DNA of 64,000 nt from Albula goreensis. Its lineage: Eukaryota; Chordata; Actinopteri; Albuliformes; Albulidae. Of this stretch, positions 11,311 to 23,987 are shown in pieces; within the stretch, counting starts at the first letter, position 1; every line of letters begins with the position of its first letter. The notes below the pieces were generated by a model that saw only the letters and a program-made list of their open reading frames with translations, was not told where the DNA came from and did no database searches. The position numbers were made by a program, and so were the translations under genes. The stretch is taken from the NCBI GenBank assembly GCA_022829145.1, contig CM040763.1:9967141-10031140 (forward strand), given 5' to 3'.

Positions 11311-13139
11311 TTAAATCCAAGAGTGCAGACTTCCTGCCAAAACGAAGCACATTCTATCAGGACATGCACAGGCAAACAGGGTACTTGAAGACAGGTTCAG
11401 ATATATCCTTTTTGTTAGAGAATTTAAGTGTTCAGACAGATACATGCCCAGCAGTATTTACTGGCATAAATCTACATTTTAAAACCAACAAGAATGAGTT
11501 TATAAATGTTATAAAAAAGTGCAAAAATAAGCACTCCTTTTAATTTTCAAGGACTCATCATTTAAGAAATCATGCAGTTCTGCTCAGTCCTAAACAGAAT
11601 TTGTCTTGATATGAATATCATTCTGAAGTGCACACTATAGTCTTATAAATAGTGTTAAAGAAACATTAACTTTCATCAAATTATGTATATTATTTATAGA
11701 CTTCATTTATAGCATTAAGTATGTCAACAAGAAACCAATTCAAAAAATGAAAACAAGAGTACAGATGACAGGAAAATTATATCACTATTTCCTAATAGAA
11801 AAGAAATGAAGAAAACATATTAAAGGACATTAAAAGCCATTGAACAAAACTGCACTTATTTGTGAAAGATGACATTGACATATATTTGACATATAGTCCA
11901 AAATAAATTATTTGTTAAAATTAAAAGCCTACAGAACAGCAACACCAACCTCCTGATACTGATGACAACAAGTATTTACAATATTACTGGCTTTGGCCTA
12001 GGGAACATCTATAATTAAGCACCTGCCAGTTCCTACCAACTCCATCAAACCCACAATAGGCAACAGGCCTTTACTCATTTCCTTCATGATTTTAACAACC
12101 CTATTGAAGAGTTTAATTCTCAACAAAAATAATGTACTGCAGTTAAAAAGATAAAATTCAGTATTCACTTTAAAATACACTGTGCACAGGACAACTACTA
12201 TATATGTTTTAGTTTCTGTATATAATTTTTATTTAAAATTTTCATTTTCCAGTTTAAAACCCTAGAATGATTAGCGTGACCCAGATATTGCAGGATATTA
12301 CCACAGCAGAGTACTGGTGTCATCATGCTTTAGCTTCAGTTCCAGTGTCTGTCCTAATAAAACATAAAACAGTTGGCCTCTAAAATCATGCTAAATGATA
12401 AACATTTCTGAGGATGAACTTAGCGGTAGAGGCTCTCTCAGTTCACTGGCTACCTTCATATATATTGCTGCCATAAATGTTACTAATGTCCTTTTGAAAG
12501 TTTGGTGCAAAGCATGAGGTTGTGCCTATGGACCCAAGCTGCTAATTTTTGAGTCTGACATCAAATTCACATAAATTTAGACATTATACATTTTTTATTG
12601 GTGAACTACAATTCTAAACAAAATATGTTATGCCTGAAGCACTGGACCGAGTCCAGTATCCATTTACAATCAGTCTACACATTACATTTTTATATGACAT
12701 GGTTTATCTCAGGGACAGAGTAACACCAAAGCGTGTACCAAACTGGGTTTGCTGTTCCCCTTGATCAGTTGGTCAGGCTCGACAGTGTTAGCCATTGACC
12801 TCATTGGTTTTACTTGAGTTGTCTTTGTCCTACGCCCCTTCCCAAAGGACATTTAATTTACCATATTATGTGAAAGATAAAATGAAGTCTTTCACAAAGC
12901 ATTGCAACAAACAGGAGCAATGTTACTGTACATTGCATCATGCTACCATTTTCATAATGTCTTATTGTAACTTATAAGAGCTACACACATTACTGTGTAC
13001 TCTGCAGGGGACTGACAGATCCACATCACAGCCCAACTTCACATACAAGGTGAATTCCCAAAGGAGAGGCTGTACCTTCACTGTTTTGTGCTGTTGTTTG
13101 GTAAAGTACAGAAAAGGCTGAGGATTGGATGGGGTTGTG
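11311..13139. other. Gene-free stretch
   Basis: No gene or repeat family recognised. Sequence is AT-rich between 11.5 and 12.3 kb and more balanced around 12.6-13.1 kb. Confidence 0.55.
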
Positions 13140-13480
13140 GGGAGGAAATGAACACATTTGATTGTTGTATTTCAATCATTTCCCTCCCAGCAGCAGTAAG
13201 TGAATCTGGAACCTTTTTCTCCATTGCTTGGAGCAACTAAATTCACTTGGATGAAATCCAGCTGATCGTGATTGTTCTCATCTGTGGAATTAAGTATAGA
13301 TGGTCTTTGGCACTGACAATTCTGCAAATGTCCATTTCATTTCACTAACATAAACACCTTAATAAGCTCTTGAGCTGAGACAGACTTCCTATCAAGGCCT
13401 TTTACCTTTTGCCTGAGGGAAGAGGAGAGGGGGATCTCATTTCTGAATGTTTTTCATTTGCACGGGAATTCATGTAGAGA
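13140..13480. promoter_or_regulatory. Candidate conserved non-coding element
   Basis: Unique, repeat-free sequence with balanced composition, bounded by AT-rich DNA and by an A run at 13,627-13,641. No open frame with recognisable coding character. Suggested as regulatory only from its texture. Confidence 0.2.
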
Positions 13481-15339
13481 CGGAAATATCATATATTGCT
13501 CCATTGTGGCAAAAAATTAAAATAAAAATTGTATCCTGATAATACTGCTGCAATGAAATGAGAATAAAATAATCAATTATAGATGACCACACATGACTGC
13601 ACACAGTGTATGTATTTGTGTATTCTAAAAAAAAAAAAAAAGTTAACACTTATTAATAGTTTAGAACAAAGCAAAAATGTCTCTTTCCTGCCAATGTTGA
13701 TTCATTGCTCTTGTACATCTCTATGTAATTAGGCTTGAAGCTCATTTAGGAATAAATAATCTGTACTTATTCTAAGAGGCAGTATCAGTGCAGTGAAGAT
13801 CACAAATATATGAATCAGGACCAAATAAATAGTATATACCGCCAAGCAATCAGGGAAATGATTGTAATCCCATGTAATCTACTTTTTCCTCAATTCTTTG
13901 AGGAAGAAGAAGAAAAAATATTTTTAAAAAATGCTTCTCATTTTTTTAATTAGCCATATGGTAACATAAAATTTAGTCTCAGACAGCTACAAAAGAAGTT
14001 GTTTCAAAATTCCAAGGCATAGAGAAATAAGAAACAATTTCTAAAATCATAGCTGGGTCTCAATCACAAGGTAGCTGCTGGTGAAGGCTGCGTTTTAAAG
14101 TAGTGTTTGACCATCTGGCCTTTCAACAGAAGCAAACGGAAATGTGAGCTTTCAATTTGCCTTACTTTACTTAAATTTTAAGGCAGCATCCAATATATCC
14201 TTTATCAGGAGGATACTCCAAAAATCCTTTAGATGTCCCCTGAACTGTTCATTTCGATTCATGCAGTGGTAGCCAGTATCACAGGCAGTGATCGAGGGGT
14301 GACACAAAAGGTTAACAGCAGAGACGTCTGTTTACAAGTGTAGTGGATCAAACATTTACTGCTTTTCCGCCTACCAAAGCAATATGGTTTAACTGTGTGA
14401 TACATTTTACCAACTCATGTTGTTTTCCATCGAAATGCCATACTAGCACAAAACTAGATAATGTATGCTTGCCAGCAGGTTAGGGGGGTTAAAATGATTA
14501 TAAAATTGTCATATTATGTCGTTATTGAAATCAAATAACAATGTATTGATTTATAAACATAATTAGCTAGATATAGAGTGCAAGTACAGTTTTTGTGTTC
14601 ATTGCACTTCTGTCAGATAGGAAGACATGAAATGGCTCATTTTTGGTGTGCAAATGCTCTCTGACATATTGCATTTTACCTCCAAATTGTGTGCCAAATG
14701 AGTTCTTTTCAGTTTTCAGTGCTGCTTTTGGACACATGTACCTGCAGAGGGCACAGGCGGCCGATGTGCAATTAAGACACTGAATTAAAATATCAGTACT
14801 AATGGACTCTAATGTGCCCACCTTGTAAATCTAGAGAGTAGGTGGATAAACTATTTCTAATAATCATTTATCTCAGACAAACATTATTATCTATTCTTCC
14901 AAGGAAGAAAACACATATTATACAAATACATCTTCAAGGATGTTAATGTTCACTGTACCATTCTCTGCCTGCAACTTTTTATAATTTAGAGAACTATTTC
15001 TATGATATTGTGCTTACAGCCGAGGCAAGCTTTTACAAAAAATCCTGTTAATCTGTTAATGCTCTGCTTGTTGACAGGAGTACAGTGTATAAAAGTGTGT
15101 ATCACTATATGCCAAATGAAGCAGTTTGACATAGCAGGACACAAACTACTACACTAAAATACATGTTTGTCCAATATTCATACATTCAAACACTTTATGT
15201 TTATTTTCACAGTTTGTCAAATTATATTTTCAATGATCTTAATGTAGAACTGTAGAAGAGAGAGAGAGAAAAATACATTTCCAGCAAGGTTGTTTTAATT
15301 CTACTTCAGTCAGACTGGACAAAACCGCTTACAGTATTT
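13481..15339. other. Gene-free stretch
   Basis: No gene seen. A homopolymer A run lies at about 13,627-13,641 and a short GA run at 15,257-15,269. An 84-codon minus-strand frame at 14,567-14,821 has no recognisable domain. Confidence 0.55.
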
Positions 15340-15480
15340 GTCAAACACTAGGGTTGCCACGGTTATTGCTGTATTAATAATAATTGCCTGAAAAGGGAAC
15401 ACTTTTCAGAACAGCATATGCATCTCTCTGGGACGGCAGGATCTGTCACTGTCATGATTGACAGATATCTGTAGCAGTAA
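15340..15480. promoter_or_regulatory. Candidate enhancer core with a TALE-homeodomain site cluster
   Basis: At 15,443-15,464 two head-to-tail CTGTCA hexamers (TGACAG on the minus strand) run directly into TGATTGACAG at 15,455-15,464. TGACAG is the known MEIS/PREP half-site and TGATTGACAG is the known PBX-MEIS/PREP composite site. Three such sites in 22 bases are more than expected by chance. The surrounding 140 bp is repeat-free. Confidence 0.4.
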
Positions 15481-17796
15481 CACTAAACTTGTTTTTACCA
15501 TCCACCCCCACCCCACCTCCCCAGGAATAAGGAAATGACATTCAGCTTGTAGTCTTCCCCAATGTCATTACACCTGTCAAAGGAACATGCCACATTTGGT
15601 TTTCTTGTTATACTTTTTCATGTTGCAGTAGTTTTGCAACATGCTTTACTGAAGACCAATTTAATGAAATTTAGTCCTGCCTATAAAATTAGATGAAACA
15701 TTTTTACCCTTTACAGCTACAAAACATGCATACATGTATTTATACAATATGATGGAATAATATTTAGCCATCAGACAAACCATCACATATGTTTTTCTTG
15801 ATTCATGACTGCAAGCCTCTCCTCATAGAGTCCACCATGTTTGAATTTTCACCATTTTTAGAAAGGCTTAAGAGACATATCCCTCTAAAACCATCTGGAT
15901 TATTGCCAGCCAACTTTCACTAATTTGTTGACATAATTTGACATTACTTGGCACGCAAATTATAGCCACATTTTCTGAACAATAAATACATCTGTGAGAT
16001 TTTACTGGAAAATCCATCATAATCGCCTAAAGAAAATTGTAGAGAAAGCAAACAAAATCAGTAAATAAGTAAACATAAACTCAGTTTTTGAATACCAAAT
16101 GAGTCATTTGGAAATAAATGTAATTAAGGATATTAGAGAAATCAATTGTACATGTATACAATACGGTCATTCAAATGTTCTTTGTCTTTGTTCATTGCTA
16201 TTTAAAAAAAGTTGAATGTACTCTTCCTACAGCCTAATCCCTTGAGCCCAGAATTTGAAATCATGTTTCAGCCCCTGAGATTAAGATATATTGTACATTC
16301 TTAAAACCATGGGTTATACATTATACGTATTTCAGTCATAAATGGCTAAATTGTCATCCCACTTTCATGTCACAAATACATGGAAAATAATGCCTTCTTG
16401 GGAGATGCAAATCTAAAATCAGGACTAGAAAAGAGTGCAGCACAGTGTTGAGAAATAACAAAATGCATCTAGCAACTACGTGCTACACATTATGCAGTTA
16501 TGATCTTCCAACGCAACACACGCTCCAGTCAGCTTCCCTCCTTTCGCAATCAGGAATGTACTGATATAATTGGTAAAAGTAGCCTGCTGCGACGAAATGA
16601 AAAAATGTAAAACTGAACTTTATTTGTAAACTCTCAAATGTCACTGCAGCCCACTAGAGTAATGAATACTGCCCTTTGGCAAAGCAAGATTGTTTTTGGT
16701 TGATTAATAAAGCAATCAAACATGGACTGATAGGGAACTCCAGTAACTGGATATGAAAATTACACCTAGAAGCGGAGGGCTTAGGAAATGTTGGACCTGT
16801 GATTGCTGTTAAGCACCAATACATGGAGCCCCTTAAAATAACTGAATGGTTACCCAAAATAATTCAAGTCTCCATATATTTCTATGGAAACAAGGGGGAG
16901 GGGGGGTTCCCCATGCAGACTGTACATAGGCCGGACAGGACAGCGAAAGTCCAGAAAAACCCTGGCAAGACCCCATTGTTTTTGACAGTGAACATGCTGC
17001 TATCTGAATTATGAACTTTTGCAAAGCATGAGATCTGATTTCCATGAGGTATCTGTATCAAGTGTACTTTCCTCTTTCACTACATCTCTTCAATTGCTCA
17101 CATAACAAGGACGTAGCGGAGCACCTCTCTGTTGGTGCTCAGAAAGCCCTAGTCATTACTTGCAGGTCAGGAATTCTGATTGAAAACTTGACCTCTATTT
17201 TTGGTGGCACTGTCAGGTTTATCATGAACAAAGGAGCTCAGCTACAAGCAACACAACTTCAAAGCTTCAGAATCACAAAGGAGAGAGGTATTCACAGATT
17301 AGTCTCTAACATATTAAAGTGTTTCCAATCTACTCTTTTTCAATTCAAATTTCTGGCAAACTAAACCTTGGATATGAACAATGATAACTTAAATTCTATA
17401 GACTAATAAGGGGAATGATATTGCTCAGGTACATGACATTTAATAACTGAACTACTACAACTAATACTTCTAATAATAATAATAACAGTTGTTCTAGAAT
17501 CATGTGTTTTTGTAATCTCACAATAAATCTAATTCAAAAAGAAATATTAAACATTGTTTATTTACCAATCCAAAACAGGATTGTTATTTTTGTAGACCTC
17601 TTTACCTTGACTACAAACACTTCTCTTATTAAAAAAATACATAAATAAACAAATAATTTTAATTAGCCTTATAAGAAAATATTCATCAGTCCATGACACC
17701 TTTTTCACATTAGTCATTTGCCATGAAAAAAGGCCCATTGTGATCTGCATGTTCTAGTTAGCTTCCTAATACTGTGCAGTTGAATGATGTCCTAGT
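15481..17796. other. Gene-free stretch
   Basis: No gene recognised. About 17,090-17,300 is a balanced, repeat-free block that could be conserved. A small (TAA)n tract lies at 17,470-17,486. The rest is AT-rich unique sequence. Confidence 0.5.
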
Positions 17797-17875
17797 TAGC
17801 AGCTCAGTGGCAGAGGTAGAGCACTACGGGTTCAGAAGGTAAGAGTTGGCTTGGTGGCTGAATGCATATTCATGC
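17797..17875 (+). mobile_element. Degenerate tRNA-derived SINE head
   Basis: AGCTCAGTGGCAGAGGTAGA resembles a tRNA D-arm/box A. It is followed at tRNA-like spacing by GGGTTCAGAAGGTAAGAGTT, the usual region leading into a decayed box B in fish tRNA-derived SINEs. No cloverleaf can be completed and no CCA-type end is present, so this is not a functional tRNA gene. Confidence 0.4.
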
Positions 17876-17880
17876 AACCT

Positions 17881-19969
17881 GAATCTCCAAATGAGTGATA
17901 CAGTAGAGCATCCTTAAATGCAATATTCTAATAGTTTAATTCATAATTCTGATGAAAAACTTGACACATACTGTTATTGACCAGGGGCAGTTTTAAGGGA
18001 AACTTCTGGACTGGGGGAGGCCTTCCTTTGCTTACGAGTTAATGACTGAAACTAAAGCACAGAAACACAGGAGAGACAACGGCCCTCCAGGAGCTGTACA
18101 CCCATGTCCTGCCAACTTGTCAAAAATGACAAAACACTATGCAAGCATGGGGGATTTATTAGAATTTTCACACAAATCTGCAGAATAATAATAACATAAC
18201 AGCCGTAACAATAAGGTTCCATGCAGCGTCACTGCTGGACCCTAATGAATAATACCAAAGACAAATAATTCAGTTTTCTTTTTAACATCCTACCTGTTCA
18301 TATCTCATCAGAGTAAATTCTACAGTTGTTGGTTTATAATGCTAGATTTGCTGTATATGTCTTACTGCAATTATTATGGGTTTATGGATGCAGCCACCTG
18401 CAAACCAAGCTGGGCTTTGGGCAGACCAGGACTGGACCCCTTTAGGAGTTACAGCTATCATTTTATCACAGATTTTTTTTTTTCCAGGCTTACGCTTTAC
18501 ACAGCTACCGAAAGACACGTGTGTCTCTTCTAGCCCCATCCACTTGCTTTTCTCTTTCTCTGCCCATTCACACACACATCGTTCATCATGCCCGCTTGAG
18601 GTTAAGCTTGTCAAGGTGTGGAAAAACTCACCACACTCAGGTTGTTTTGCTTTTTCTTTATAGGTCAGGCCAAAGAACAAACATGTCAATCTTTTTAATT
18701 AAGTCAATAGCTCAAACCTGCTTCAGCAGCTGCAGAGGTGAACAGAACCTTGATTAAAATCAACAGCCCTGGGAGACCCTCGGGTGCTGGTATCAGGACA
18801 CCATTATTTGCTTCCAGTCAAACTGGGTAACTTGGTAGCATTTTACGACACAGCCTGCTATTCAATGAATGAAACAATTCCACTAAGGAATCGATACACA
18901 TAAAGAGTGAGGGAAAGGAAAAAAAATTAGCAAAGCTTGCGGACTCTCATGCATTGTCAAGGGAAATGAGTTGTCGGTTCAGCTTTTACAGCTCAGACAA
19001 ATGTTTTCCTACATTTATTTGCCCTTAACCGAAGCTTTTGTAAGAAAAGTAGCAGTCAGGGAAACATTTTTCATCCATTCACTACCACTTACATCCTTGG
19101 ATTAGGTGTTTCAGTCAATTCTATTGGCTTTTACTAAGAGAAGCTAGATAATGTTATATTTAATTGTTGGGAACTAGATTATAGGATATCACAAAAATGA
19201 AGTAAAATACAAAAAAGCAGACAGGGATAGAATTCATATCAATATTTTTAGATTTTCAATGGAGGGCTTGTGGACCTTATCAGGAAATTGTAGTTGGATG
19301 ATACTGCAAATAAGATCTGCAGAAACACAACTCAAAGCAGCAGGGTCTGTGAGTGTAGTCTGGATTCAATTAGTTTTCCCTTCACAATTTGCTTATTGGC
19401 AGCAGAATGCAGCACAGAACATTATAGCATGTTTCATTTCCCCCAAAAGACTAGGTCAGGTTTACTCACATAGGAAACAGTGTGCAGGGAACGGTCATGA
19501 AAGCTCACGTCTGGTCTCAGATGCAAAAGCGTGTATCATTCCTGAGGAGACACAGGCAACAGAAATAACAGTATTTACAGAAAGTACAGACATTTCCACA
19601 CGATAGTTCCTCTTCACAACCATTTTACCATATAGTTAATGCTATCATCATGCTATATTCAAATTAAGTATTACCATCCATTTAACCAACATTATTTAAA
19701 CATTCCTCTTGTTCTTATTCAATACACTTTCACTTGTACATCGCACTCTAGGGCTTTGCTACATTTGTTTTAGTTGTGTTAACACTGTTCAGCATGTAGC
19801 CATGTTGTGTCCTCCGAGATGCACCGACTCATTTGCGAATTGACATTCACGGAAGAAATACTAGAAACACAAAGTAATTAGATATTGTTACACAGGCCCA
19901 TTGCTGGAAGCACATGCAAACAGATTATGAAATTAACTGAATTATGCAATTATGTAACACAGCAAAACC
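17881..19969. other. Gene-free stretch
   Basis: No gene recognised. Overlapping frames at 18.34-18.76 kb on both strands show no domain and are mutually incompatible, so they look like chance. That block has balanced composition and could hold a conserved element. Confidence 0.5.
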
Positions 19970-20005
19970 TACAGTGGGGTAAGAGTATTTGACCCAGTTA
20001 CAATA
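19970..20005 (+). mobile_element. Possible Tc1/mariner terminal fragment
   Basis: TA followed by CAGTGGGGTAAGAGTATTTG resembles the terminal repeat of fish Tc1-like elements (CAGTGGGG ... AGTATTTG). I see no matching inverted end downstream, so this would be a solo or truncated end. The call rests on about 20 bases. Confidence 0.4.
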
Positions 20006-22279
20006 ACGAAAACAAAGACAATGCAGAGAAGTGATCAATCAAATCAATCAACAAATGCTTTATTGTTTTTGTTGAGAACATAATAAAAATCAGTGAATCA
20101 GACAAGCATGGATGGTTCACAATTGCTGCGCTTTTTTCCCCCCAACCACAGCCAATGCTAGCCCACCTCACCCACCTTTGCAAAATGCTATATTTCATGT
20201 TGGGTAAACCGCTAGCAGATGAGATGACTAATCTGCAAAAAGTGAGAAGTTCATTCCTTTGGGGAGCCAGGGCTACAGCTTGGAAATAAGCTTTGTCTCG
20301 CCAAGAGGAAAATATGACTGATGGTGTACAAACCATGGCCCAACAAATGGGCCAACAAACTCGCCGCAATGGCACTGTATACGTCCCAATGTCCCAACGA
20401 GCTATATATTATGCTCCATCTTGAATCTAGCACAACTGCCACCTTTTAGACCAACAAACACACTTTTATAATATTGGCACACATTACTAAAATATCTATG
20501 TTTATGTACTCTGAAGTAAAAGGATTTTGACTGTAATATAATAACGGTTCAACATTTACATTTTATTTCCAACAGCCTGGATCAACTGCAACACTAATTT
20601 TGGAAAAGAAGTAGCAATAGTTTTTCTCACTTACCAACAAGCTTATGGCTATTACTCAGTATTTTATGACGACTTATACAAAACATTTTAAATTGTGTGG
20701 TGCGAGCACAATGCTATCGCGGCTGGCCTATGCAGAGCTTTCTCCTCTAAAAATACAGCACATCACTCTCTCCGTCTCCCACATCACTCTCTCCCACTCC
20801 CAAATCTATGAATGGCATGACTGTGCCAAACAATGGTTAAGCTGTCACTTTACAGAGAGTGGAGTGCAGTGGCCTTACCACTGACTACCACAGGTACTGC
20901 AGGTTTAAAATGGTCAGGGACAAAAGTCTTCCATTTTTTTGTTCCACAGGCAGCCCAAAATGACAGAAAGTCAAACTGATGCACCACATGGCTTTGCAAT
21001 CACAAGAGAAAAATTATATCCACTTTCAACTCCATGGTATGATTATTTTGGTGATTTTTTGATGATTCTGATAATATCTATCATGTTAAAACCCCATATA
21101 CATACAGCACTATTGTATGGTTACTAAGATTAACTAAACACAAGAATGTATGTGCATTATAGTTGTTTTTTTTTTTCATTTTGAAAAAAAAAAAAAAAAA
21201 AATACTCAACTGAAAAAGCTTATGTTGTCTAACCCTGAAAATAACATGGTGAATTTCAGACAGGCTGCAACAAAAATGTACAACTGTGTCTTTTTCAAGG
21301 TCAAATATTAAACCATTATATAATATACTGAATAATACTAACTATTAATAGAATTATTCCTCTAAAATATAATGCTGAGCATACAAACCAAAGCATCTGA
21401 AAATATTTGATTCTTAATTTTATGAGTTATACACCTACAGTATGCTTACATTGTACATGATTGTGAATATCAGACTTCCGTAGCTAATTTAACTTGTTTA
21501 AACAAATAAATAAGTATAATCATAATAACCATGTCTTGCACAGAAAAAGAATGAACTTCTGTTTCAGTTATATTTTTGACAATATTCACTAAATGCATTT
21601 TGCTTGCCTGTTACATATTCATTGTAATCAAACCAACAAGATAGCGGTCGTATTATTTCACTAATGTATTTATTTTTGCCATTGTGAGTGAATAGGCATA
21701 TTGAATGAGACATTTACATTTATGCTAAATAAATTAAAGGGTCACAATGATGATAATGGTGTTACTGTGAGTGAATATGGAGGCAGAAAATATTACATAT
21801 TACATAAAAAAACCATTTTCATTAAATGACACCAAGAATAATCGACTAATTCATATCGAAAACATTTGCTGAAATGCTGGAATGCTCCGCCATCATTCTG
21901 ATGTGGTGCTTAAAATGAACACAAATGGCAAGTGTTTGTTAGAGACTGTTCATTAAAGATAATGGGTGATGGATATTTAGTTTTTGCTGGGAAAAACCAT
22001 CCATTTCAGTTTTCAGAAACAGATTGATTTTTCTGCAATAACTGTGACCATTAGGCCAAAATTGTTGAATGAGTGCAATTTGTTTGGCAAGTTTTTAATA
22101 GGTCTGTCAATTGATGAACACCCACATCTGCAGGTCTGAACATGTTAAAAGAACTGCATTGATACAAATAAAGATCTGCGGGTGAAATTACACCTTAATT
22201 CTACTAAAACAAATGTGGATCAGTGTGCAACTGGAATTTTTCAAGGACATAAACACATCAAAACATCAATTATGAGAAA
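20006..22279. other. Gene-free stretch with a T-run/A-run hairpin
   Basis: No gene recognised. At about 21,163-21,201 a T run and a long A run separated by a few bases could fold back on each other. The 125-codon minus-strand frame at 19,998-20,375 has no recognisable domain. Confidence 0.5.
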
Positions 22280-22960
22280 ATGAAAGGCAATATGCCACCG
22301 TGAGACCTTTCTTTAAATTCAATGTTCTACGGTCTGTGTTCTCTCCAACCCACCTCTTTGCCGTAGTCTAAAAAACGCTAATGAAAGTGCATTATGAGAA
22401 TGGGTGGAGGACCACTGGGGCTGTCTCAGGCCTGGAGACCTTGTTAGGAAGGGGAGAGGGAGAGCTTTGCAGACAATCCCAGACACCTGGCTTTCAAAAG
22501 ACCACCAAGAGAATATGAGAGGGGGGGGCCCCAAAAGCACTCAGAAAATTAAAGAGGGTTTAGAGCGAGCACTTAACATGGCCGATCTGAACCGGGGGAG
22601 CTTTGTGAAAGTTAGGGGCCCCACTAATAATCTGATACTAATTTCAGTTTAGTTCACAAGCTGTTCAGTGTAGCAGAAGGGCCCTCCCCATTGGCCATTG
22701 GTTCCCCTGAATTCCTGTGTGCCAACCTAACCGCCTGCATCCTCAGGCTTTAGACCAGGAAGGAAAAAAAGAAGCAGAAGGGGAGAAATAGTCTTGACAA
22801 TGCACTCTGTTATATAAAACAGGCAGCAGTTTCAGCTCTCCGGTGCTCTGGGCTCCCAGAAAGAGCTCGCCTGTCCCCAGTGAAAAGTCTCAAGAGCAGA
22901 GGCTTCTGTAGCTGCAAACAGGCTCCTGCACTCAGAATGCCAACGACTGACAATACACAG
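22280..22960. promoter_or_regulatory. Candidate regulatory block, GC-richer than its surroundings
   Basis: About 680 bp of unique sequence with clearly higher G+C than neighbouring DNA. It has G-rich tracts (a run of eight G at about 22,520-22,527), CAGACACCTGG and paired GGCC sites, and CCATTGGCCATTGG (about 22,687-22,700), which holds two CCAAT boxes on the minus strand. No coding frame is recognisable. It could be an enhancer, or a distal promoter given the twin CCAAT boxes. Confidence 0.28.
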
Positions 22961-23345
22961 TTTGAATAAAAGACAAAACTGGTGCCTTCACATGTTTGCC
23001 CAAAGCAAAATACTTTTCAGCTTTCTACAAAAACTTCACCTAAAATATCAAACCAGCACCCTTTGCTACCATCTGACTATAAGTCCACTGACTAGAGAGA
23101 GAAAAGGAGCATATTTTCCCCCCTATGAGAAACTGTAAAGACCAAGCCCATTATCTGGTCAGCTTTCAGCGTAACTGTCATATGGTCAGGATGGTGGAAA
23201 CCTCATCTCAACTGAGGAGCTGAGCAGAGCTGACTTTCTACAAGAAAATAACGACATGCTGCTGAGTTCCCTTGTTTCAGATAAAATGAGATCACGTCCA
23301 TGCGGCGACTGTAATGGGGCCCTAAGTTTTATCGGAACATATTAG
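22961..23345. other. Gene-free stretch
   Basis: No feature recognised. Confidence 0.5.
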
Positions 23346-23500
23346 AGTGAGGCTTGGTAGGCCCAGACCAGAAGGGGCCAGAATGAGTCCCTGGTGACAC
23401 CAGCACTGTGCCCTTGAGCGAGGTACTTAACCTGAACTGGCTGAGAAAATATCCCGCTGCATAACAGTGTAGCATGTAAAAAATTAGCCGTGTAAGTTAC
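23346..23500 (+). mobile_element. tRNA-derived SINE fragment
   Basis: A decayed tRNA-like head (GGCTTGGTAGGCCCAGA, then GCCAGAATGAGTCCC as box B) runs into GCACTGTGCCCTTGAGCGAG and GTACTTAACCTGAA. This phrase is highly characteristic of a widespread fish SINE body. It is followed by AAATATCC and TGTAAGTTAC, as in that family's 3' part. The copy is degenerate and its 3' end is not clear. Confidence 0.65.
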
Positions 23501-23534
23501 CCTTAACAGAGGTTCAAAAACAACAAATACCTTG

Positions 23535-23655
23535 GTAATATTAATATTATTAAGGATGACAATAATCTCTGCACTAGCACTACTGCTACTAATTACAATA
23601 ACAATAACATTGTTATTATTACCATTATTACCATCAATATTATTGTTATTGCAAA
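23535..23655. repeat. Degenerate trinucleotide tract (ATT/AAC type)
   Basis: Mixed TAA, CAA, TTG and ATT triplets, in part mirror-arranged so that the two halves (CAATAACAATAAC and GTTATTATT) can pair. Confidence 0.7.
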
Positions 23656-23895
23656 GGCAATGGGAATCGGTATGCTACACCGTACTGCTGTTCACATTAT
23701 AACCTTCACCTACTTACTCAGCCATGTTGAAAAAATAATGTGGTCCAGGCAAGACACAGAAAAGTAAATCTATCTACTCAACCTGGAGCAGGTTCTAGAA
23801 AAATGTACCCCCAGTTACACCTAAAAAGAGAGTTTTTGTAGTATAATAGACAATGTTAACACCAGACAGCTGAGGAGATTGGCCAGAACCTGTGT

Positions 23896-23898
<3 letters not shown>

Positions 23899-23985
<87 letters not shown>
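23899..23985. repeat. (AC)n microsatellite, about 43 units
   Basis: Uninterrupted array preceded by TGTGTGTA, so the left edge also has a short (TG)n that can pair with the array. Confidence 0.97.

Positions 23986-23987
<2 letters not shown>

Noticed and set aside
17797..17875. Functional tRNA gene
   Set aside because: Box A is recognisable but box B is decayed and no cloverleaf can be closed; a SINE head explains it better.
19998..20375. 125-codon minus-strand frame
   Set aside because: No domain, no splice context, and it overlaps an incompatible frame. Length is within chance expectation over 64 kb.
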